From the NCBI GenBank assembly GCA_039034155.1, contig JBCCBI010000028.1, forward strand, positions 1-21,624: DNA of 21,624 nt, written 5' to 3'. The stretch is from JBCCBI01 sp039034155 (GTDB taxonomy: Bacteria > Deinococcota > Deinococci > Deinococcales > Trueperaceae). The position numbers and the translations under genes are program-made. A model generated the notes under the pieces. The model was not told the DNA's origin. It ran no database searches and saw nothing but the letters and a program-made list of their open reading frames with translations. The first letter of the stretch is position 1. Each line of letters begins with the position of its first letter. This document shows positions 16,870 through 21,624 of this stretch, piece by piece.

Positions 16870-17068
16870 AAATATCCTTTAAGAGGTTCTGTTAATAGGT
16901 CTACAAGATGCTATTGGTTTGGTGTCGCTTACAAGCTCAAACTTTAAGCAAGAATGATGCTGTATTACAAAGAGACCCTAGAATTATTTCGTTTTAATCA
17001 GTCTGATAGTCACTACCTATAACAGCAAACAATGCTCATGAATCCTCACATACATTTATCTGCAAATT

Positions 17069-18217
17069 TTAATGCGTTGCGTCTGATGCTTGGCTTTCAG
17101 CGAGTTGCTTGAGGGCTTTGTCACGCTGTTCTTGTAAGTGCCACGGCAGTGTTTCAAAAACGTCATCGAACATCCACGCGTCGGGAATATCGCCAGCGGC
17201 TTCAGCGTCTTTGGCAGCTTGGCGCAGGCCTGCCTCGAGCGTCTCTTGTAGTTCTTGCTCCCAAGCTTCATCCCATAAGTCCCTAGCTGCTAAGAAGCGC
17301 TGAAAACGAGTAAGTGGATCGCGCTGACGCCACATCTCAACTTCTTGCTTAGGGCGATAACGACTGTCATCATCAGCAGATGAGTGCGGGTTGTAGCGGT
17401 ACACACGCATGTCAAGTAGGGCTGGCCCGTGACCTGCTCGAGCAGCCTCAACAACCTCTTTTAAGACGTAATAACACGACAGCACGTCCATGCCGTCTAC
17501 TACATAGCCGGGCAACCCAAACGCCTCACCTTTAGCAGCAATGCTCTCAGCAGCGGTTTGCTTGGTGTAGCCCACGCTGATGGCATAGCCATTGTTTTCA
17601 CAGGCAAAGATAATCGGCGCACCCTGCGCACCTGCCAAGTTGATGGCGGCGTTAAAGTCACCTTCAGAGGTGGCACCTTCACCAAAACTGGTAATGGTCA
17701 CCGCTTGCTGGTTGCGCAGTTTCATGCTGAGGGCGGTTCCTACCGCAGGAGGAATGTGGGAGGCAATGGCAGAGCACACTGTGAAAATGTTGAGAGTACT
17801 CGAGCCAGGATGGCCAGGCATCTGCCGTCCTTTGTTGGGATCAGCTAAGGTGGCCAGCGCCTGCCCAAAAATATCTTTAGCAGAAATCCCTAAGCTGTGG
17901 ACCAACCCGGTATCGCGGTAGTACGGGTAGAGCCAGTCCACACCAAGTTTGACCGTTTTGGCAACCGCAATCTGAGCCGCTTCATGCCCCGCTGAGGACA
18001 CTAAAAAGCTGGCTTTACCGCTGCGCTGCAAGGTGCTGTAGCGGTCGTCTAGCAAGCGCGCGGCTAACATGTCACGGTACATTTCTTGTAATAGGTCGGC
18101 GTCTATATCTAGCTCAAAGTCAGCCGTCCACTCACCGTGATCGTTGGTGACAGCAATAGGGGTCGTGGTGAACGGTTCAAAGCGTGCACCATGTTTAGGC
18201 TGAGCCTGTTTAATCAT
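17069..18217 (-). CDS. bkdAA: 2-oxo acid dehydrogenase E1 component, alpha subunit
   Basis: The 382-residue subunit carries the thiamine diphosphate motif: GEGATSEGDFNAAIN (179-193) to ENNGYAIS (207-214). The first element is GEG rather than the GDG of most pyruvate enzymes; GEG also occurs in Bacillus branched-chain E1 alpha. The loop YRYNPHSSADDDSRYR (273-288) is the branched-chain type and corresponds to the phosphorylation loop of mammalian E1. Length is standard. AAGGAGG is spaced 7 bases from the ATG, a strong ribosome binding site suitable for the first gene of the operon. The reaction feeds leucine, isoleucine and valine degradation, or makes branched acyl-CoA primers for membrane lipids. 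No E3 gene is in view. Confidence 0.93.
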   Translation of the reverse strand: MIKQAQPKHGARFEPFTTTPIAVTNDHGEWTADFELDIDADLLQEMYRDMLAARLLDDRYSTLQRSGKASFLVSSAGHEAAQIAVAKTVKLGVDWLYPYYRDTGLVHSLGISAKDIFGQALATLADPNKGRQMPGHPGSSTLNIFTVCSAIASHIPPAVGTALSMKLRNQQAVTITSFGEGATSEGDFNAAINLAGAQGAPIIFACENNGYAISVGYTKQTAAESIAAKGEAFGLPGYVVDGMDVLSCYYVLKEVVEAARAGHGPALLDMRVYRYNPHSSADDDSRYRPKQEVEMWRQRDPLTRFQRFLAARDLWDEAWEQELQETLEAGLRQAAKDAEAAGDIPDAWMFDDVFETLPWHLQEQRDKALKQLAESQASDATH

Positions 18218-18274
18218 ATAAAAGCCTCCTTCAACAACAAGGGCTCAAAAAGGTCTCACGTGACGCGCGTAGCA

Positions 18275-18297
18275 AACATCAAGACAACATTCAAGAC
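18275..18297 (-). repeat. 11/12-bp direct repeat upstream of E1 alpha
   Basis: AACATCAAGAC is followed directly by AACATTCAAGAC, about 60-80 bases before the E1 alpha start. The second unit with its flank (AAGACAACATTCAAGACA) matches 17 of 18 bases at 7795-7812 upstream of the MacAB-like cluster. It could be a shared regulator site or a dispersed repeat. Confidence 0.5.
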
Positions 18298-18304
18298 AGG
18301 GTTG

Positions 18305-18318
18305 GGATAAATTTATCC
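18305..18318. promoter_or_regulatory. 14-bp perfect palindrome upstream of the E1 alpha gene
   Basis: GGATAAATTTATCC is its own reverse complement and lies 88 bases before the E1 alpha start codon, at the position of an operator or activator site. The regulator is not in this window. Confidence 0.45.
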
Positions 18319-18891
18319 AGATCTGTTAACTGGTGATGCCTCAAAATCTGTCATAGCGTTATTTATATCCACGCGATTTACATCTACACAGACGCTAGTT
18401 GTGTTCACACAAAGTCGAATATGACTCCAACTTACGAGGTTTACGATCTTTATCTTTACGCCTGTTGTAAACGCTCGTTGCAAATGGTTAGGCTGTCCAA
18501 GCAGGCTAGGGTGAGGAGGTTGTGTTAAACCATTCATCTATTGTGCCTCTCTCGTGATTGACTCCAAAGTTAAACCCTAGATGTTAAAACCCTAGACACA
18601 ACAGCATTTGCGGGGCATCTGCAACGTGGCGTGTAATCGCTGCATCCTAACATTCATAATTGTGTGCTCGAGTGCCATCATAATGCTTTACCATGTGAAC
18701 TATCAAATATGCCCTAGCTTTGAAAGCGCATACCAGACATCCGTGGATATTGACGGCTAAGTGGGTTAGGCTAGCCGCTTTGGTATATGCTTGGTACTAT
18801 AAGCTCAATACAACGTCTAGGAGTAAGCGCGCTGTGCTTTTGATAGACTGCCAGCACCCAGCGTATTTGTACAGTATTTAGACCTGTAATT

Positions 18892-18919
18892 AAGACATAC
18901 TTGTAGCACATTTTATATT
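18892..18919 (+). promoter_or_regulatory. Candidate sigma-70-type promoter for the HRDC membrane protein
   Basis: AAGACA (18892-18897), a 16-base spacer and TATATT (18914-18919) resemble -35 and -10 boxes, with the -10 matching five of six consensus bases. The start codon is 31 bases further on, leaving room for the leader and the GGGGAGG ribosome binding site. Confidence 0.4.
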
Positions 18920-18949
18920 CACAACATCGCCACATCGGGGAGGCACTGC

Positions 18950-19798
18950 GTGAATCACGAACGGCAACTTGCACAAACACTAATTGCAATAGGTATTGGC
19001 ATTATGCTGGCTAGCGGCAACCTAGGCTGGCTGCGGCTAGCTGTGATTGCCGTGGCTATTTTGGCAGTTTATGTCTGGAAGGGTCGCTACGACCTGTTGA
19101 TTACTGGCACAGTTTTAGTTGCGTTATCTATGTGGCGCTTACTGGCTGGGTTTGGCACCTTGTTGATTAGCTTGGCGGTGGGTGCGCTAGTGATAGGACG
19201 GCTCGAGCCAGACAAAAGCGGCTGGACAAAAGCGGGCGTTCTAGCTTTCGGTGGCACGGCCCTATTGTGGATTATTGTGCAGCTAGGCTTACTTACATCT
19301 TGGCTCTTTGCAGTATTTCTCATTGGCGTAGGCGTCTACATGTGGGTCATTGAACGACAAAGCGGTCAGTGGGTCACGCTTGATACGTTGCGGGGTGTAG
19401 TGCCAACGGGGAACAGTCCGACGCCAACCTCTAAAACGCCTGACCCTGCACCAGTAGCTACGCCAGCACCACAAACAACAACCTCACCTTCCACAACAGT
19501 GCAAGCTGAAACGCCACAGGCTGAGGTAGCATCTGACTCTACTGACGACCAAGCAGCCACATTTAATCAAGCCGAGGCAGCAGGGGGACTTCTCGAGCAA
19601 CTCCTCGCTTGGCGCGAACAAGCAGCCGCCCAATTTGAGCGTGCGCCAGGGCAAATTTTACGCGATGACATCCTCGAAGAAATTGCTGAGGCAAAACCGC
19701 AAACGCTGGATGCTCTTGGCGATATTCGCGGCGTAGGTGTGAAAAAGCTCGAGCGCTACGGTGCCGATATTCTCACAATTATTAAAGCCAATAGTTGA
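18950..19798 (+). CDS. Polytopic membrane protein with C-terminal HRDC domain
   Basis: The 282-residue protein starts at a GTG six bases after the strong GGGGAGG site. Residues about 5-135 contain five or six hydrophobic helices with very short loops. A Thr/Pro/Ala/Gln-rich linker (about 150-210) looks disordered. Residues about 214-280 match the HRDC fold: LLEQLLAWREQAAAQ, a polar stretch with ILRDDILEEIAEAKP, then LDALGDIRGVGVKKLERYG and a final helix. HRDC domains normally sit at the C-terminus of RecQ helicases and RNase D, where they bind DNA, RNA or protein partners. A membrane-tethered copy would place a nucleic-acid-binding module at the inner face of the membrane. Function is unknown. 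The ABC-2 genes start 66 bases downstream and could be co-transcribed. Confidence 0.8.
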   Translation: MNHERQLAQTLIAIGIGIMLASGNLGWLRLAVIAVAILAVYVWKGRYDLLITGTVLVALSMWRLLAGFGTLLISLAVGALVIGRLEPDKSGWTKAGVLAFGGTALLWIIVQLGLLTSWLFAVFLIGVGVYMWVIERQSGQWVTLDTLRGVVPTGNSPTPTSKTPDPAPVATPAPQTTTSPSTTVQAETPQAEVASDSTDDQAATFNQAEAAGGLLEQLLAWREQAAAQFERAPGQILRDDILEEIAEAKPQTLDALGDIRGVGVKKLERYGADILTIIKANS

Positions 19799-19864
19799 TG
19801 CTAACAACTATATATTCAGCTACGCTTGGTGATTTCTCCATAAAGCTGTGGTATTTCTAAGCGC

Positions 19865-20893
19865 ATGCCTGCTATTTCTGCAACTAACCTCAGCAAACGC
19901 TACCGGCGTAAACTTGCTGTTGATACCGCCAATTTTGAGATTGCCGAAGGTGAGATTGTCGGCTTTTTAGGCCCCAACGGTGCTGGTAAGACAACCACCT
20001 TGCGTATGCTCGCGGGGCTTATTCGCCCTAGCAAAGGAACGTCTAGCATTTTGGGTGTAAGCAGCCCCGGAAGCACTCTGCGCAAAGTTGGCACCATGAT
20101 CGAAGAACCCAGTTTTTACCCCTATCTCACGGGCTTTGCCAACCTCAAACACGCAGCTCTCTTACACGGCGGCGTGAGCGACGAACGCATTCACGAAATT
20201 TTAGCCTTTGTGAGCATGGACAACGCAGCTAACAAAAAAGTGCGCGCCTACTCGCAAGGGATGCGCCAGCGGTTGGGGCTGGCCAGGGCGCTCCTATGGG
20301 AGCCTGACGTGCTCTTGCTGGACGAACCCACCAACGGCTTAGACCCAGTTGGCATTGCCGAAATCCGTGAAAACTTGCGGAAAATCGCCAGTAGAGGTGT
20401 GACCATTCTGATCTCGAGTCATATTCTCGCTGAGCTCGAGAAACTTGTTGACCGTGTGCTGGTGATTGAACGCGGCAAGCTCCTTTTTGATGCCCCTTTG
20501 CGGCAACTTACTGAACGCGTAGGTGAGGCTGTTATCACCTACCAACTCACTGCTACAGATGCTAAGGCGCTCGCCAATACTCTCAGCAAACTCGGGTATA
20601 AACACAACGCTGAGCACCTTATTAATCAAAACTCTCAAGATGGTGAATGGTTATTGCCAGATAACACTCAAGCTGAGGCCGTTAACGGTGATGGACACCC
20701 TACTAATGGACAAGCTGCTGACACCCATCAAAATGAACAAATTATCCGCGCCAGCATTCCTAAAAGTGATGCCGCCACATTTCTAGCTGAGCTCGCCCAA
20801 CACGGTGTGTCCATTTTAGAAGCCAGCCGCGAAAAAGACAGCCTTGAGGATGCTTACTTGCGTTTACTTAAAGAGGACGGTCGCCCGTCATGA
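19865..20893 (+). CDS. ABC-2 type transporter ATP-binding protein (NatA/BcrA-like)
   Basis: The 342-residue cytoplasmic ATPase shows Walker A GPNGAGKTT (36-44), signature YSQGMRQRLGLARAL (129-143), Walker B VLLLDEPTNGLDP (149-161) and the switch His in ISSHIL (186). MIEEPSFYPYLTG (78-90) is the Q-loop region motif of the BcrA/NatA/drug-resistance group. The C-terminal extension (about 215-342) has an inserted polar, Asn/Gln-rich segment (about 255-290) before the usual end with ASREKDSLEDAYLRLL. Exporters of this type handle drugs, lantibiotics or Na+; the substrate is not shown here. There is no clear Shine-Dalgarno before the ATG; a TATTTC element lies upstream at a near-leaderless distance. 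The permease start overlaps its stop (ATGA). Confidence 0.92.
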   Translation: MPAISATNLSKRYRRKLAVDTANFEIAEGEIVGFLGPNGAGKTTTLRMLAGLIRPSKGTSSILGVSSPGSTLRKVGTMIEEPSFYPYLTGFANLKHAALLHGGVSDERIHEILAFVSMDNAANKKVRAYSQGMRQRLGLARALLWEPDVLLLDEPTNGLDPVGIAEIRENLRKIASRGVTILISSHILAELEKLVDRVLVIERGKLLFDAPLRQLTERVGEAVITYQLTATDAKALANTLSKLGYKHNAEHLINQNSQDGEWLLPDNTQAEAVNGDGHPTNGQAADTHQNEQIIRASIPKSDAATFLAELAQHGVSILEASREKDSLEDAYLRLLKEDGRPS

Positions 20894-21573
20894 TTGGTCG
20901 CGTCATTCAAGCTGAACTCTTCAAAGCTGCCCGCAAAAAACGTTTGTATATCTTAGCTGGCCTCATGTGGGTACTGGTCCCCTTTTTGGCGCTACTGATT
21001 GCTTGGATTTTACAAGTTAACGTCTCAGACACATTCATAGACGACGAAGTCCCCCTTGTGGATGTCATTCAAGTTATTGCCTCACCTGTGGGAATTGTGC
21101 GTAATTTGATGCTTTTGGCAGGGAACTTAGCACCCTCATTTTTGATTATTGTTGTGGGGCTTATTGCCGCGCTACTCATTGGCGACGAGCGCTCCCAAAA
21201 CATGTGGAAAACCGTCCTTACCGTCGAACCCAACCGCATTGGTGTGCTGGTTGGCAAGGTTATTTCCGGCATGATTTTACTGGGCATCATCTTGTGGGGC
21301 GGGTTTTTGAGCGGCATTATTTTTGGCAGCATCGGCATGACGTTTTTGCCCACGACCTTTGGCACAGGTTGGGGCGAGCTAGCCCAACTTTACGCGTTGC
21401 AGTGGGCGTTTTGTTTAACTGCGCTTCTGTTTGCGTTTTGGCTTATTTGGCTGTTTCGCAATGTTGCCCTGGGTGTGGTGGGCGTGTTTTTCTTGCCTAA
21501 TCTGCTCGAGGGACTCTACGGTATTTACGCAGTGATTGTTGGCTTTGACCGCATCCCGACGTCCTTGCCATGA
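20890..21573 (+). CDS. ABC-2 type transporter permease (C-terminally short)
   Basis: The 227-residue inner-membrane protein starts with the typical cytoplasmic MIGRVIQAELFKAARKK. It has five clear helices (about 20-42, 78-97, 121-150, 170-188, 190-215) with the motif IGDERSQNMWKTVLTVEPNR between the second and third. ABC-2 permeases usually have six helices and run 240-300 residues; here the chain stops at VGFDRIPTSLP, where homologues commonly continue. The DNA from about 21553 on is markedly richer in GC, so the true C-terminus may be missing because of a recombination or assembly junction. Otherwise it is a normal partner of the overlapping upstream ATPase. Confidence 0.82.
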   Translation: MIGRVIQAELFKAARKKRLYILAGLMWVLVPFLALLIAWILQVNVSDTFIDDEVPLVDVIQVIASPVGIVRNLMLLAGNLAPSFLIIVVGLIAALLIGDERSQNMWKTVLTVEPNRIGVLVGKVISGMILLGIILWGGFLSGIIFGSIGMTFLPTTFGTGWGELAQLYALQWAFCLTALLFAFWLIWLFRNVALGVVGVFFLPNLLEGLYGIYAVIVGFDRIPTSLP

Positions 21574-21624
21574 GCGACGCCATCCAGGAAGCGGCCACGC
21601 CGTCGAGGACTCCGCAACTGCGCG
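21570..21624 (+). CDS. Start of a further ORF, cut by the window edge
   Basis: An ATG overlapping the permease stop (ATGA) opens a frame to the right edge (18 codons, MSDAIQEAATPSRTPQLR). The codons are GC-rich, mostly ending in G or C, unlike the rest of the window, and no Shine-Dalgarno is visible. It might be a second permease subunit or the start of foreign sequence. Too short to assign. Confidence 0.3.
   Translation, partial: MSDAIQEAATPSRTPQLR

Larger units (their letters stand above)
18218..18949. other. Large divergent intergenic region, 732 bases
   Basis: I find no convincing gene; a 74-codon minus-strand frame at 18313-18537 lacks any support. Near the E1 alpha gene there is an 11/12-bp direct repeat (18275-18297) and a 14-bp perfect palindrome (18305-18318). 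A tandem pair GTTAAACCCTAGA/GTTAAAACCCTAGA lies at 18569-18596. A small hairpin CGGCTA/TAGCCG occurs at about 18751-18774. The promoter for the gene at 18950 lies at the right end. One CTCGAG is at 18667. Confidence 0.45.

Noticed and set aside
18313..18537. 74-codon minus-strand frame upstream of the dehydrogenase operon
   Set aside because: No ribosome binding site or -10 at leaderless distance, no motif, and atypical composition.

Overview
The window looks like a chromosomal segment of a bacterium with moderate GC (about half), most likely from the Deinococcota, possibly a Truepera-like lineage. This rests on three things: the style of the E1/E2 dehydrogenase proteins, start codons placed 6-8 bases after a -10 hexamer (leaderless genes), and MacAB-like and ABC-2 transporters of the type found there. 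It is an inference from memory of protein families; no database was searched. A strong sequence signature is the palindrome CTCGAG: I count about 53 copies where roughly 5 are expected by chance.

Layout. 1-1621 (minus): the N-terminal part of a large repeat-containing lipoprotein, cut by the window edge. 1702-2622 (minus): an unrecognised ORF, preceded on its strand by a highly folded non-coding stretch (2641-2852) and a rho-independent terminator (2878-2903). 3074-4644 (minus): a two-gene operon of an inositol-monophosphatase-family enzyme and a DEDDy exonuclease fused to a WYL-like C-terminal domain, probably read from a leaderless promoter. 4987-6739 (minus): an MFS transporter and a small hypothetical protein. 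6979-7347 (plus): a small membrane-anchored protein followed by a clear terminator.

7903-14031 (plus) is a compact cluster: MacA-like adaptor, MacB-like ATPase, MacB-like permease, a secreted Gln/Arg-rich protein, an OmpR-type response regulator and a HAMP-containing histidine kinase. It reads as a self-contained export plus envelope-sensing module. A strong intergenic fold lies between the ATPase and permease genes, and a possibly bidirectional terminator ends the cluster. 14294-18217 (minus) is a convergent operon for a branched-chain 2-oxo acid dehydrogenase complex (E1 alpha, E1 beta, E2; no E3 in view). Its unusually long intergenic gaps carry short tandem repeats. 18950-21573 (plus) holds a membrane protein with a C-terminal HRDC domain, then an ABC-2 type exporter (ATPase plus permease). 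The last ~70 bases are abruptly GC-rich and the permease seems to lack its last membrane helix, so the right edge may be a junction.

The most unusual items are the CTCGAG excess, the membrane-anchored HRDC domain, the exonuclease-WYL fusion, the folded region upstream of the orphan ORF, and the recurring 11-18 bp tandem repeats in intergenic DNA.
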